Below are positions 41,932 to 53,827 of a stretch of 64,000 bases of DNA, piece after piece. Position 1 is the stretch's first letter. Each line of letters begins with the position of its first letter. This DNA comes from Mugil cephalus (Eukaryota; Chordata; Actinopteri; Mugiliformes; Mugilidae): contig NC_061778.1 of NCBI RefSeq assembly GCF_022458985.1, positions 7,891,501-7,955,500 of the forward strand, read 5' to 3'. A model generated the notes under the pieces. It searched no databases. It was not told the DNA's origin and was given only the letters and a program-made list of their open reading frames with translations. The position numbers were made by a program, and so were the translations under genes.

Positions 41932-42775
41932 TGGATGCCTTTGCCATAGCATACAAGCAGCTTGGTTTGGCCCTCAACATTAAAAAGTCTCAGATCCTCT
42001 ACCAGCCACCTCTCAGTACAATTACCCCTGTTGTACTTACGGATATCTCCATTGGCGCAACCAGAGTTGAAAATGTGGGCCACTTCACCTACATTGGGAG
42101 CCTCCTGTCCTCCAAGGCAACCATTGATGTGGAAGTACACCGCTGCCTCAGCTCTTCCAATGGGACTTTCTCAAGACTGAGAAAAAGGCTCTTTGAAAAC
42201 TATGACCTCCAAACCAGAACAAAGACTCTGGGGTACAAAGCAGTAGTGCTGCCCACTCTAGTGTATGGCTCAAAATACTGGCCACATACAGTAGGCACCT
42301 GAAAGCCCTAGAAGCATACCACCAAAGATGCCTCAGGAAAATCCTCAAGATCACCTGGGAGGATAAACATACCAACACCAGCATCTTAGAGTAGGCCAAC
42401 ATCCCTGCCATCACTGCAAGTCCTATATCCCCAGCTGCTTACAGGACAGCGTGCCCCAGGTGGACAAAAAAAAAGGTTTAAGGACAACATTAAAACAAAA
42501 CTCAAAAAGTGCCACATAGACCCTAAGACCTGGGAGGCAACAGTATCCCACAGGGGGCCTGGAGATAACTTGTCTGAGATGGAGCTGGACAATATGATGA
42601 CAACCTCCACAGTGCTACAGAAAGGAGAGCGGTTCCATCAAGAATGTTACACTCAGAACCACGTATTCCTGCCCACATTGCACCAAAGTATGCAGGTCTG
42701 GGATCGGCGTCTTCACCCACTTGAAGACACACAAGGACCAGGAAGGAGGACAGTCGAACTGTCATGATGATACAC
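41932..42775 (+). mobile_element. LINE remnant with C-terminal zinc finger, copy 1
   Basis: Broken frames give the end of a non-LTR reverse transcriptase: FAIAYKQLGLALNIKKSQIL, HFTYIGSLLSSKATID, FSRLRKRLFE, and YKAVVLPTLVYGSKYW (the 'thumb' region typical of fish endonuclease-RT elements). Then come KRFKDNIKTKLKKCHIDPKT and, in a third frame near 42,645-42,765, TYSCPHCTKVCRSGIGVFTH ending LKTH, a C2H2 zinc finger. It is 5'-truncated with stops and shifts. The clade is not assigned. Nearly identical copies at the same place in the other two units show that it was duplicated with the gene. Confidence 0.75.
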
Positions 42776-43147
42776 CACATATACTCTCCAAATAACACAA
42801 CCTGCCTAGAAACATTCTAATATCAGTCCACCTGAAGTACAACAGGCAATAGTGGAGCACATAGTGACAAAAGATCCTGCAAATACTAATAATAAATTAG
42901 ATTTATATCGTGCCTTTCAACACAGCTAAGGATGCTTTACAAGAAAATTAAAGGCCCAAAAACATTTAAAAAAAAACCTAAATTGTGTTTTTGGTGTAAG
43001 CTACAATACAGGATAAATATTACAACATAATTATGTTATAATAGGAATATGTTATTTGAAGACAGATGTGAAAATATAGTTTGAAAAAAAATGTAGTTGG
43101 GCGGAGTAACTGTAGCAGTAGTGGTGTGGTCTTATCGATGGATGTTC
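42776..43147. other. Upstream region of gene 6
   Basis: Noncoding, matching the equivalent regions of genes 7 and 8. It includes TTAGATTTATATCGTGCCTTT (a repeat-like word) and the GGGCGGAGTAAC...TAGTGGTGTGGTCTTATC promoter module at about 43,098-43,136. Confidence 0.6.
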
Positions 43148-43158
43148 TATACTTAAAG
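43148..43158 (+). promoter_or_regulatory. TATA box, gene 6
   Basis: TATACTTAAAG about 184 bp before the chosen ATG. Transcription would start near 43,178, after the ATG at 43,164 that opens a longer in-frame frame. This argues against use of that upstream ATG. Confidence 0.6.
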
Positions 43159-43331
43159 ACTCTGTGTACCTTTGTTCTTCAGTAGACACCACAGAGCTCA
43201 GCAAAGGATATTTGACTTCGAATTATCATGAACGAGTAGTAAACTGCTTAAATCAAACCAGGTCTTTAGCACTCAAAAATAACTTCTGTCATTTTGTTAT
43301 TTGCTTAAATGCATATGTCAACATAAAGTGT

Positions 43332-44246
43332 ATGGCTGCAAACAGCTCACTGGTTTCTGATGCTTTCTTGGTGGGAAAAATCAAGCTGATTTTTGCAGAG
43401 GTCCTGGTGTTGGTTTTTCTTTGCATCAACCTGTTGCTCATTGTGATCTATTTTAAGAAGGAGTGTTTCCACACAACTGCACGCTATGTCTTATTTGCTG
43501 TTACATTGCTGTCAGATAGCCTGTTGTTGTTCATGTCTGATTTGCTGCTGATCTTGACCCATTTTCATTTACTAGTACAGGTATGGATGTGTATTCTTAT
43601 CTCATTTCTGGCATTACTGTATTTTACAGTCACACCTGTCACTCTGACAGCAATGACTCTTGAACGATATGTGGCCATTTGTATGCCGCTGCGTCATGCA
43701 GAGCTGTGCTCCACACGCAGCACTATGGCCTGTATCCTCATCATTCACTGCATCAGCTCTGTACCCTGCATTGTTATTCTGTCCACCTTCTTTGCATCTG
43801 CCTCTCTTAGCTTCTACAAAGATCAGAGAATATGCACTGTGGAGGTGTTTATGTTTCATGCGTGGCAGGATCACCTTAGATCAGCTATCAGTCAGTTTTA
43901 CTTCTTCATCATGTGCATCATTATCATTTTCTCCTATGCTAAAATAATGAAAGTGGCCAAAGCTGCATCAGGAGAGAATAAAAAGTCAACACAGAAAGGG
44001 CTCAGGACAGTGGTTCTTCATAGTTTTCAGCTGTTGCTCTGTCTTATCCAGCTGTGGTGTCCATTCATAGAAGCTGCTATATTTAAGATTGATTTTAAAC
44101 TGTTTGAACATATCAGGTACTTTAACTACATTGTGTTTTATCTTGCTCCAAGATGTCTGAGTCCTCTCATTTATGGCCTTAGAGATGACATGTTTTTCCG
44201 TGCACTGAAAAATTCTCTTCTCTCTCATAAAAGAAATTTGATTTGA
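43332..44246 (+). CDS. Odorant receptor 131-2-like, gene 6
   Basis: Intact 304-residue receptor starting MAANSSLVSD. The frame is open for 56 more codons upstream (from 43,164), but I reject that start: it would lie 6 bp behind the TATA box, the extra residues have no family counterpart, and genes 4-5 lack an open frame there. TM3 is MCILISFLALLYFTV. Motifs MTLERYVAIC, CTVEVFMFHAWQDH, KAASGENKKST and PRCLSPLIYGLRDD are all in place, and the tail is SHKRNLI. It is close to genes 7 and 8 but separable by GKIKLIFAEV, FMFH and FKIDFKLF. A possible polyadenylation signal (ATTAAATAAACC) lies near 44,712. Confidence 0.95.
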   Translation: MAANSSLVSDAFLVGKIKLIFAEVLVLVFLCINLLLIVIYFKKECFHTTARYVLFAVTLLSDSLLLFMSDLLLILTHFHLLVQVWMCILISFLALLYFTVTPVTLTAMTLERYVAICMPLRHAELCSTRSTMACILIIHCISSVPCIVILSTFFASASLSFYKDQRICTVEVFMFHAWQDHLRSAISQFYFFIMCIIIIFSYAKIMKVAKAASGENKKSTQKGLRTVVLHSFQLLLCLIQLWCPFIEAAIFKIDFKLFEHIRYFNYIVFYLAPRCLSPLIYGLRDDMFFRALKNSLLSHKRNLI

Positions 44247-44770
44247 CAAATTTCTCCCCACAGTGTTCGTCAGTCATGTGCACATTGTTGTGGCCAGTGC
44301 CCACAGGTCTTGAGGCTGCAGGCTGATGTGATTGTCTCAAAATTGCAATATCATGCAGAACTGCTTCTGCTGGATGCTTAGCTGATTGCGTATATGGTTG
44401 ATAGTTTACAGGCTATAGTTTTTATACAAGCTCAGTTATGACTTTGGAAGGCAAAAGCAGTGTTTATTAATTGTTTCTGAGTTTATTCAGTTGAGTCTTA
44501 TCTGCTGTGTCTCCCACAAATGATAAAATAATATAAACTGCATTGATAGTGAATCACAAACTTTCTGAAACTTTACATTTTGCAGATAAAACAATAAATT
44601 GTATGCATGATACTATATGAATATTGTATTAATGAATTGTCTGTAAGTTGTCTTTAAATAATGTAATTGATATCTTTGACTGGTTAATATCATGTGAATG
44701 ATAACTGAAGCATTAAATAAACCTTTGTTTTCAAAAAACTAAATTGTCAAATAATTTCTATCCTATGAGA
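44247..44770. other. 3' flank of gene 6
   Basis: No gene. Near-identical to the 3' flanks of genes 7 and 8, including CATTAAATAAACCT as a possible polyadenylation signal. Confidence 0.6.
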
Positions 44771-46800
44771 TGTTTAAATTCATTAGTTACCATGTTAATT
44801 ATTGAGTCATTTCATTATTCCTAGTCACTACAGTAAGCAACAGTGATTTTCACAGTTAACAAATTCAAAAGCGGCTGTTATCAATCCTGTCATGGTGAAC
44901 TTCATATATAAACATTTACAGACTGTCTTTCTGAAATGTATAACACACCTTTATATCACTTCAGTATCTGTGAAGCTGTAGGAAACAAAGCCATTAGTTA
45001 ATCTCAAAGCATGCTATGAAGACACAGATTAATTTTTGGGACTTTGTTAAATCATAATACAGTCAGTAAGGTCGGCACTACCTTGGCCTCCACCACTGCT
45101 GACAGGAACCTTTATGTTATATTTGGCCAAGATATCCCTTTTAACTTAGACATAAAAAAAGTAACCAGGACTACCTTTTTTAACATGTGCAATCTTGACA
45201 GATTTAGGAACATCCCATCTCAAAGCGAGGCTAGAGCACAGATGAGATCATGTTTCTCCATTGTAGCTTCTAGCAATCAGAATTATAAAGGGTAAACATC
45301 TCTCCTGATCCTTCAGATTGTGTAGTCGGTGAAATTAGTTTGAACAAACACCAGCCAGTGCCATGTCAAACCAAAGACTATCGTGTTTCACAGGTGGACA
45401 GAAAATCCAACCTTAACCCCTTAACATTCTGTCCTTTTTTCAGAAAAACACCTATTTAGGACATACCCAAAGTAAACTCAATGCTGTTTGGAGCTCATGC
45501 ACGGTCTTGGTCTCTTGAAAGCTAAGAATCACTCTAAGTGGTATTGTTCTAGAGGAGTCAAAGTTGACACACAGTTAAAAATAAAAAGTTGTTGGGTTCA
45601 TCTTAATTTTTTTTGTTGTTATCTGATGCCTTCAGGAAATGAAGACAGAGGTCATGTAGATAACACAAGATTATTAGAGAATAGAGTTTTACTTCTTCAG
45701 TTCACATTGCGTATGAAAATGACCAATGAGTTTATTATACCTTTTTCTAAGTGTATACTGTTCAACCTGTGCTTGGAACTTTTAAAAATGTTTAAATTCA
45801 TTAGTTACCATGTTAATTATTGAGTCATTTCATTATTCCTAGTCACTACAGTAAGCAACAGTGATTTTCACAGTTAACAAATTCAAAAGCGGCTGTTATC
45901 AATCCTGTCATGGTGAACTTCATATATAAACATTTACAGACTGTCTTTCTGAAATGTATAACACACCTTTATATCACTTCAGTATCTGTGAAGCTGTAGG
46001 AAACAAAGCCATTAGTTAATCTCAAAGCATGCTATGAAGACACAGATTAATTTTTGGGACTTTGTTAAATCATAATACAGTCAGTAAGGTCGGCACTACC
46101 TTGGCCTCCACCACTGCTGACAGGAACCTTTATGTTATATTTGGCCAAGATATCCCTTTTAACTTAGACATAAAAAAAAAGTAACCAGGACTACCTTTTT
46201 TAACATGTGCAATCTTGACAGATTTAGGAACATCCCATCTCAAAGCGAGGCTAGAGCACAGATGAGATCATGTTTCTCCCATTGTAGCTTCTAGCAATCA
46301 GAATTATAAAGGGTAAACATCTCTCCTGATCCTTCAGATTGTGTAGTCGGTGAAATTAGTTTGAACAAACACCAGCCAGTGCCATGTCAAACCAAAGACT
46401 ATCGTGTTTCACAGGTGGACAGAAAATCCAACCTTAACCCCTTAACATTCTGTCCTTTTTTCAGAAAAACACCTATTTAGGACATACCCAAAGTAAACTC
46501 AATGCTGTTTGGAGCTCATGCACGGTCTTGGTCTCTTGAAAGCTAAGAATCACTCTAAGTGGTATTGTTCTAGAGGAGTCAAAGTTGACACACAGTTAAA
46601 AATAAAAAGTTGTTGGGTTCATCTTAATTTTTTTTGTTGTTATCTGATGCCTTCAGGAAACTGAAGACAGAGGTCATGTAGATAACACAAGATTATTAGA
46701 GAATAGAGTTTTACCTTCTTCCAGTTCACATTGCGTATGAAAATGACCAAAACTGAGTTTATTATACCCTTTTTTCTAAGTGTATACCCAGGTGTTTCCA
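44771..46800 (+). repeat. Internal 1.02-kb tandem duplication in unit C1
   Basis: TGTTTAAATTCATTAGTTAC at 44,771 recurs at 45,789, and the next kilobase is repeated almost unchanged (44,771-45,788 and 45,789 to about 46,800). Units C2 and C3 have it only once (from about 50,595 and 55,267). The unit holds an L2-like LINE fragment and otherwise noncoding DNA. Confidence 0.9.
45085..45240 (+). mobile_element. Short L2-like LINE fragment (recurs in every C spacer)
   Basis: The frame reads YVIFGQDIPFNLDIKKVTRT then FFNMCNLDRFRNIPSQSEA. This resembles the L2/Maui reverse transcriptase segment FDQDLSFNSHIKQISRTAFFHLRNI. It also occurs at about 46,105-46,260, 50,910-51,065 and 55,590-55,745. Only a fragment survives; the assignment rests on this one segment. 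Confidence 0.5.
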
Positions 46801-47750
46801 ACCTGTGCCATTGGGACACATTTTAAATAAAAAGGCCATAACTTTTGAATGCTTCAACATACAATCGTAATCTTGGGCCATGCCATGCAACACTCCCTAA
46901 TTAACTTACAGTTAGTGGTGTTGCTGGCACAGAAGCTGTTAATTGACTCCTTAATCCTCCGGAGTTCAGAGTACAATTGACCGATTTTGGCTACTTTTGG
47001 GTTTACCTTTATATTTCATCTTAAAAAAAGTGTACATTGCCTTATTCTTTTCAGCACAACCTCATCTGTGGCATTCTCTCTCTTTGGCTGCAGTCACTCC
47101 ATAAACGGAATATAGCCTCACTCTCACAACTTTTCCCTCTTCCTTAGCAACCATTGACTCATCATTACACTGCGTCGTGTTGCTATGTCATCTTAAATTG
47201 GTCATGTGATTCGGACACACCGGCCCATTCACTGACTCCAGAGTTTGCTGTATGGTTCTGAGAATAATACCATAGTGAGACAAACGGGTCGTTGTAGAGT
47301 ATGTATATGGCAGAGCTGTACAGTACCTCTTACCATTGTTGCCACACAGATGTTACAGGCCACACATGGAAACTGGCATCTTGTGTTTCCAAGCTAAGCT
47401 GTACAGGATCTTGGAGCAGCAGGGGGCCCCACAGACACGGCATGCAGTCCCACCGGTGTGCGGACAGACCGTGCTGCCCATCAATCTCTGTCCCAGCTAT
47501 GAGTAAATAACCCCAGCTATGGGCAAATTAACAGTGAACCGAGTGGAATATGACAGCAGTGAGAAGCACTACAACTAGGAAGGCAGATGAAGGCTGCAGC
47601 AAAGACGGGTCCCCAGTTGTCCTGGTTTTCCATACCACTGGACTCTGGCCTGCTTATTGCCAAGGACCATGTGGTGGCTGACTGTGCATCAGTCTCCCCA
47701 CATTAAAAGATTCCACACACAGGCGTCCTCCTGAATGGATTAGCTGCTAC

Positions 47751-48595
47751 TGGATGCCTTTGCCATAGCATACAAGCAGCTTGGTTTGGCCCTCAACATT
47801 AAAAAGTCTCAGATCCTCTACCAGCCACCTCTCAGCACAACTATCCCTGTTGTACTTACAGATATCTCCATTAGCGCAACCAGAGTTGAAAATGCGGACC
47901 ACTTCACCTACATCGGGAGCCTCCTGTCCTCCAAGGCAACCATTGATGTGGAAGTACACCACTGCCTCAGCTCTTCCAATGGGACTTTCTCAAGACTGAG
48001 AAAAAGGCTCTTTGAAAAGCATGACCTCCAAACCAGAACAAAGACTCTGGGGTACAAAGCAGTAGTGCTGCCCACTCTAGTGTATGGCTCAAAATACTGG
48101 CCACATACAGTAGGCACCTGAAGGCCCTAGAAGCATACCATCAAAGATGCCTCAGGAAAATCCTCAAGATCACCTGGGAGGATAAACATACCAACACCAG
48201 CATCTTAGAGTAGGCCAACATCCCTGCCATCACTGCAAGTCCTATATCCCCAGCTGCTTACAGGACAGCGTGCCCCGGGTGGACAAAAAAAAAAGGTTTA
48301 AGGACAACATCAAAACAAAACTCAAAAAGTGCCACATAGACCCTAAGACCTGGGAGGCAACAGTATCCCACAGGGGGCCTGGAGATAACTTGTCTGAGAT
48401 GGAGCTGGACAATATGATGACAGCCTCCACAGTGCTGCAGAAAGGAGAGCGTTTCCATCAAGAATGTTACACTCAGACCCACGTATTTCTGCCCACATTG
48501 CACCAAAGTATGCAGGTCTGGGATCGGCGTCTTCACCCACTTGAAGACACACAAGGACCAGGAAGGAGGACAGTCGAACTGTCATGATGATGGTC
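47751..48595 (+). mobile_element. LINE remnant with C-terminal zinc finger, copy 2
   Basis: Same remnant as 41,932-42,775, with LALNIKKSQIL, HFTYIGSLLSSKATID, YKAVVLPTLVYGSKYW and the C2H2 segment in another frame. Duplicated with gene 7. Confidence 0.75.
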
Positions 48596-48971
48596 TACAC
48601 CACATATACTCTCCAAATAACACAACCTGCCTAGAAACATTCTAATATCAGTCCACCTGAAGTACAACAGGCAATAGTGGAGCACATAGTGACAAAAGAT
48701 CCTGCAAATACTAATAATAAATTAGATTTATATCGTGCCTTTCAACACAGCTAAGGATGCTTTACAAGAAAATTAAAGGCCCAAAAACATAAAAAAAACA
48801 AACTAAATTGTGTTTTTGGTGTAAGCTACAATACAGGATAAATATTACAACATAATTATGTTATAATAGGAATATGTTATTTGAAGACAGATGTGAAAAT
48901 ATAGTTTGAAAAAAATGTAGTTGGGCGGAGTAACTGTAGCAGTAGTGGTGTGGTCTTATCGATGGATGTTC

Positions 48972-48982
48972 TATACTTAAAG
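48972..48982 (+). promoter_or_regulatory. TATA box, gene 7
   Basis: TATACTTAAAG 184 bp before the ATG, with the GGGCGGAGTAAC module upstream, as for genes 6 and 8. Confidence 0.6.
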
Positions 48983-49155
48983 ACTCTGTGTACCTTTGTT
49001 CTTCAGTAGACACCACAGAGCTCAGCAAAGGATATTTGACTGCGAATTATCATGAACGAGTAGTAAACTGCTTAAATCAAACCAGGTCTTTAGCACTCAA
49101 AAATAACTTCTGTCATTTTGTTATTTGCTTAAATGCATATGTCAACATAAAGTGT

Positions 49156-50070
49156 ATGGCTGCAAACAGCTCACTGGTTTCTGATGCTTTCTTGGTGGGA
49201 AATATCAAGGTGATTTTTGCACAGGTCCTGGTGTTGGTTTTTCTTTGCATCAACCTGTTGCTCATTGTGATCTATTTTAAGAAGGAGTGTTTCCACACAA
49301 CTGCACGCTACGTCTTATTTGCTGTTACATTGCTGTCGGATAGCCTGTTGTTGTTCATGTCTGATTTGCTGCTGATCTTGGCCCATTTTCATTTACTAGT
49401 ACAGGTATGGATGTGTATCCTTATCTCATTTCTGACATTACTGTATTTTACAGTCACACCTGTCACTCTGACAGCAATGACTCTTGAACGATATGTGGCC
49501 ATTTGTATGCCGCTGCGTCATGCAGAGCTGTGCTCCACGCGCAGCACTATGGCCTGTATCCTCATCATTCACTGCATCAGCTCTGTACCCTGCATTGTTA
49601 TTCTGTCCACCTTCTTTGCATCTGCCTCTCTTAGCTTCTACAAAGATCAGAGAATATGCACTGTGGAGGTGTTTATGCTTCATGCGTGGCAGGATCACAT
49701 TAGATCAGCTATCAGTCAGTTTTACTTCTTGATCATGTGCATCATTATCATTTTCTCCTATGCTAAAATAATGAAAGTGGCCAAAGCTGCATCAGGAGAG
49801 AATAAAAAGTCAACACAGAAAGGGCTCAGGACAGTGGCTCTTCACAGTTTTCAGCTGTTGCTCTGTCTCATCCAGCTGTGGTGTCCATTCATAGAAGTTG
49901 CTATATTTAAGATTGATTCTAAACTGTTTGAACATATCAGGTACTTTAACTACATTGTGTTTCGTCTTGCTCCAAGATGTCTGAGTCCTCTCATTTATGG
50001 TCTTAGAGATGACATGTTTTTCCGTGCACTGAAAAATTCTCTTCTCTCTCATAAAAGAAATTTGATTTGA
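49156..50070 (+). CDS. Odorant receptor 131-2-like, gene 7
   Basis: Intact 304-residue receptor starting MAANSSLVSD. In translation it differs from gene 8 at a single residue (FAQVLVLVF here, FAEVLVLVF in gene 8 and the other members). TM3 is MCILISFLTLLYFTV. The ERY box, disulfide cysteines, GENKKST, SPLIYGLRDD and SHKRNLI are all conserved. FRLAPRCL distinguishes genes 7 and 8 from gene 6 (FYLAPRCL). The 56-codon in-frame extension to 48,988 is rejected for the same reasons as in gene 6. Confidence 0.95.
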   Translation: MAANSSLVSDAFLVGNIKVIFAQVLVLVFLCINLLLIVIYFKKECFHTTARYVLFAVTLLSDSLLLFMSDLLLILAHFHLLVQVWMCILISFLTLLYFTVTPVTLTAMTLERYVAICMPLRHAELCSTRSTMACILIIHCISSVPCIVILSTFFASASLSFYKDQRICTVEVFMLHAWQDHIRSAISQFYFLIMCIIIIFSYAKIMKVAKAASGENKKSTQKGLRTVALHSFQLLLCLIQLWCPFIEVAIFKIDSKLFEHIRYFNYIVFRLAPRCLSPLIYGLRDDMFFRALKNSLLSHKRNLI

Positions 50071-51554
50071 CAAATTTCTCCCCACAGTGTTCGTCAGTCA
50101 TGTGCACATTGTTTTGGCCAGTGCCCACAGGTCTTGAGGCTGCAGGTTGATGTGATTGTCTCAAAATTGCAATATCATGCAGAACTGCTTCTGCTGGACG
50201 CTTAGCTGATTGCGTATATGGTTGATAGTTTACAGGCTATAGTTTTTATACAAGCTCAGTTATGACTTTGGAAGGCAAAAGCAGTGTTTATTAATTGTTT
50301 CTGAGTTTATTCAGTTGAGTCTTATCTGCTGTGTCTCCCACAAATGATAAAATAATATAAACTGCATTGATAGTGAAACACAAACTTTCTGAAACTTTAC
50401 ATTTTGCAGATAAAACAATAAATTGTATGCATGATACTGTATGAATATTGTATTAATGAGTTGTCTGTAAGTTGTCTTTAAATAATGTAATCGATATCTT
50501 TGACTGGTTAATATCATGTGAATGATAACTGAAGCATTAAATAAACCTTTTTGTTTTCAAAAAACTAAATTGTCAAATAATTTCTATCCTATGAGATGTT
50601 TAAATTCATTAGTTACCATGTTAATTATTGAGTCATTTCATTATTCCTAGTCACTACAGTAAGCAACAGTGATTTTCACAGTTAACAAATTCAAAAGCGG
50701 CTGTTATCAATCCTGTCATGGTGAACTTCATATATAAACATTTACAGACTGTCTTTCTGAAATGTATAACACACCTTTATATCACTTCAGTATCTGTGAA
50801 GCTGTAGGAAACAAAGCCATTAGTTAATCTCAAAGCATGCTATGAAGACACAGATTAATTTTTGGGACTTTGTTAAATCATAATACAGTCAGTAAGGTCG
50901 GCACTACCTTGGCCTCCACCACTGCTGACAGGAACCTTTATGTTATATTTGGCCAAGATATCCCTTTTAACTTAGACATAAAAAAAAGTCACCAGGACTA
51001 CCTTTTTTAACATGTGCAATCTTGACAGATTTAGGAACATCCCATCTCAAAGCGAGGCTAGAGCACAGATGAGATCATGTTTCTCCCATTGTAGCTTCTA
51101 GCAATCAGAATTATAAAGGGTAAACATCTCTCCTGATCCTTCAGATTGTGTAGTCGGTGAAATTAGTTTGAACAAACACCAGCCAGTGCCATGTCAAACC
51201 AAAGACTATTGTGTTTCACAGGTGGACAGAAAATCCAACCTTAACCCCTTAACATTCTGTCCTTTTTTCAGAAAAACACCTATTTAGGACATACCCAAAG
51301 TAGTTTTTTTTGTTATCTGATGCCTTCAGGAAACTGAAGACAGAGGTCATGTAGATAACACATGATTATTAGAGAATAGAGTTTTACCTTCTTCCAGTTC
51401 ACATTGCGTATGAAAATGACCAAAACTGAGTTTATTATACCCTTTTTTCTAAATGTATACCCAGGTGTTTCCAACCTGTGCCATTGGGACACATTTTAAA
51501 TAAAAAGGCCATAACTTTTGAATGCTTCAACATACAATCGTAATCTTGGGCCAT
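50071..51554. other. 3' flank of gene 7
   Basis: No gene. 3' flank, then a single copy of the 1-kb spacer repeat with the L2-like LINE fragment. Confidence 0.6.
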
Positions 51555-52422
51555 GCCATGCAACACTCCCTAATTAACTTACAGTTAGTGGTGTTGCTGG
51601 CACAGAAGCTGTTAATTGACTCCTTAATCCTCTGGAGTTCAGAGTACAATTGACCGATTTTGGCTACTTTTGGGTTTACCTTTATATTTCATCTTAAAAA
51701 AAGTGTACATTGCCTTATTCTTTTCAGCACAACCTCATCTGTGGCATTCTCTCTCTTTGGCTGCAGTCACTCCATAAACGGAATATAGCCTCACTCTCAC
51801 AACTTTTCCCTCTTCCTTAGCAACCATTGACTCATCATTACACTGCGTCGTGTTGCTATGTCATCTTAAATTGGTCATGTGATTCGGACACACCGGCCCA
51901 TTCACTGACTCCAGAGTTTGCTGTATGGTTCTGAGAATAATACCATAGTGAGACAAACGGGTCGTTGTAGAGTATGTATATGGCAGAGCTGTACAGTACC
52001 TCTTACCATTGTTGCCACACAGATGTTACAGGCCACACATGGAAACTGGCATCTTGTGTTTCCAAGCTAAGCTGTACAGGATCTTGGAGCAGCAGGGGGC
52101 CCCACAGACACGGCATGCAGTCCCACCGGTGTGCGGACAGACCGTGCTGCCCATCAATCTCTGTCCCAGCTATGAGTAAATAACCCCAGCTATGGGCAAA
52201 TTAACAGTGAACCGAGTGGAATATGACAGCAGTGAGAAGCACCACAACTAGGAAGGCAGATGAAGGCTGCAGCAAAGACGGGTCCCCAGTTGTCCTGGTT
52301 TTCCATACACTGGACTCTGGCCTGCTTATTGCCAAGGACCATGTGGTGGCTGACTGTGCATCAGTCTCCCCACATTAAAAGATTCCACACACAGGCGTCC
52401 TCCTGAATGGATTAGCTGCTAC

Positions 52423-53267
52423 TGGATGCCTTTGCCATAGCATACAAGCAGCTTGGTTTGGCCCTCAACATTAAAAAGTCTCAGATCCTCTACCAGCTAC
52501 CTCTCAGCACAACTATCCCTGTTGTACTTACAGATATCTCCATTAGCGCAACCAGAGTTGAAAATGCGGACCACTTCACCTACATCGGGAGCCTCCTGTC
52601 CTCCAAGGTAACCATTGATGCGGAAGTACACCACTGCCTCAGCTCTTCCAATGGGACTTTCTCAAGACTGAGAAAAAGGCTCTTTGAAAAGCATGACCTC
52701 CAAACCAGAACAAAGACTCTGGGGTACAAAGCAGTAGTGCTGCCCACTCTAGTGTATAGCTCAGAATACTGGCCGCATACAGTAGGCACCTGAAGGCCCT
52801 AGAAGCATACCATCAAAGATGCCTCAGGAAAATCCTCAAGATCACCTGGGAGGATAAACATACCAACACCAGCATCTTAGAGTAGGCCAACATCCCTGCC
52901 ATCACTGCAAGTCCTATATCCCCAGCTGTTTACAGGACAGCGTGCCCCGGGTGGACAAAAAAAAAAGGTTTAAGGACAACATCAAAACAAAACTCAAAAA
53001 GTGCCACATAGACCCTAAGACCTGGGAGGCAACAGTATCCCACAGGGGGCCTGGAGATAACTTGTCTGAGATGGAGCTGGACAATATGATGACAACCTCC
53101 ACAGTGCTGCAGAAAGGAGAGCGGTTCCATCAAGAATGTTACACTCAGAACCACGTATTCCTGCCCACATTGCACCAAAGTATGCAGGTCTGGGATCGGC
53201 GTCTTCACCCACTTGAAGACACACAAGGACCAGGAAGGAGGACAGTCGAACTGTCATGATGATGGTC
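52423..53267 (+). mobile_element. LINE remnant with C-terminal zinc finger, copy 3
   Basis: Third copy of the remnant, differing from copy 2 by a few substitutions (LVYSSEYW for LVYGSKYW). Duplicated with gene 8. Confidence 0.75.
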
Positions 53268-53643
53268 TACACCACATATACTCTCCAAATAACACAACCT
53301 GCCTAGAAACATTCTAATATCAGTCCACCTGAAGTACAACAGGCAATAGTGGAGCACATAGTGACAAAAGATCCTGCAAATACTAATAATAAATTAGATT
53401 TATATCGTGCCTTTCAACACAGCTAAGGATGCTTTACAAGAAAATTAAAGGCCCAAAAACATAAAAAAAACAAACTAAATTGTGTTTTTGGTGTAAGCTA
53501 CAATACAGGATAAATATTACAACATAATTATGTTATAATAGGAATATGTTATTTGAAGACAGATGTGAAAATATAGTTTGAAAAAAATGTAGTTGGGCGG
53601 AGTAACTGTAGCAGTAGTGGTGTGGTCTTATCGATGGATGTTC

Positions 53644-53654
53644 TATACTTAAAG
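53644..53654 (+). promoter_or_regulatory. TATA box, gene 8
   Basis: TATACTTAAAG 184 bp before the ATG, in the same promoter module as genes 6 and 7. Confidence 0.6.
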
Positions 53655-53827
53655 ACTCTGTGTACCTTTGTTCTTCAGTAGACACCACAGAGCTCAGCAA
53701 AGGATATTTGACTTCGAATTATCATGAACGAGTAGTAAACTGCTTAAATCAAACCAGGTCTTTAGCACTCAAAAATAACTTCTGTCATTTTGTTATTTGC
53801 TTAAATGCATATGTCAACATAAAGTGT

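Larger units (their letters stand above)
41063..46881 (+). repeat. Block C tandem unit, copy 1 (gene 6)
   Basis: Unit boundaries are set by GCCATGCAACACTCCC at 41,063, 46,882 and 51,555. Each unit runs from that word through a LINE remnant, promoter and receptor gene to a spacer. This copy is 5.82 kb because its spacer carries an extra 1.02-kb tandem repeat. Copies 2 and 3 are about 4.7-4.8 kb. Confidence 0.9.
46882..51554 (+). repeat. Block C tandem unit, copy 2 (gene 7)
   Basis: 4.67-kb unit near-identical to copy 3. Its spacer lacks about 110 bp near 51,303 (the stretch beginning AAACTCAATGCTG in copy 1). Confidence 0.9.

Noticed and set aside
43164-43331. N-terminal extension of gene 6 (also 48,988 and 53,660 for genes 7 and 8)
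   Set aside because: The start lies 6 bp after the TATA box and has no counterpart in genes 4, 5, 9 or 10.
45488-45823. 111-codon plus-strand open frame in the block C spacer
   Set aside because: Single-base indels break it in the adjacent tandem copy and in the other units.
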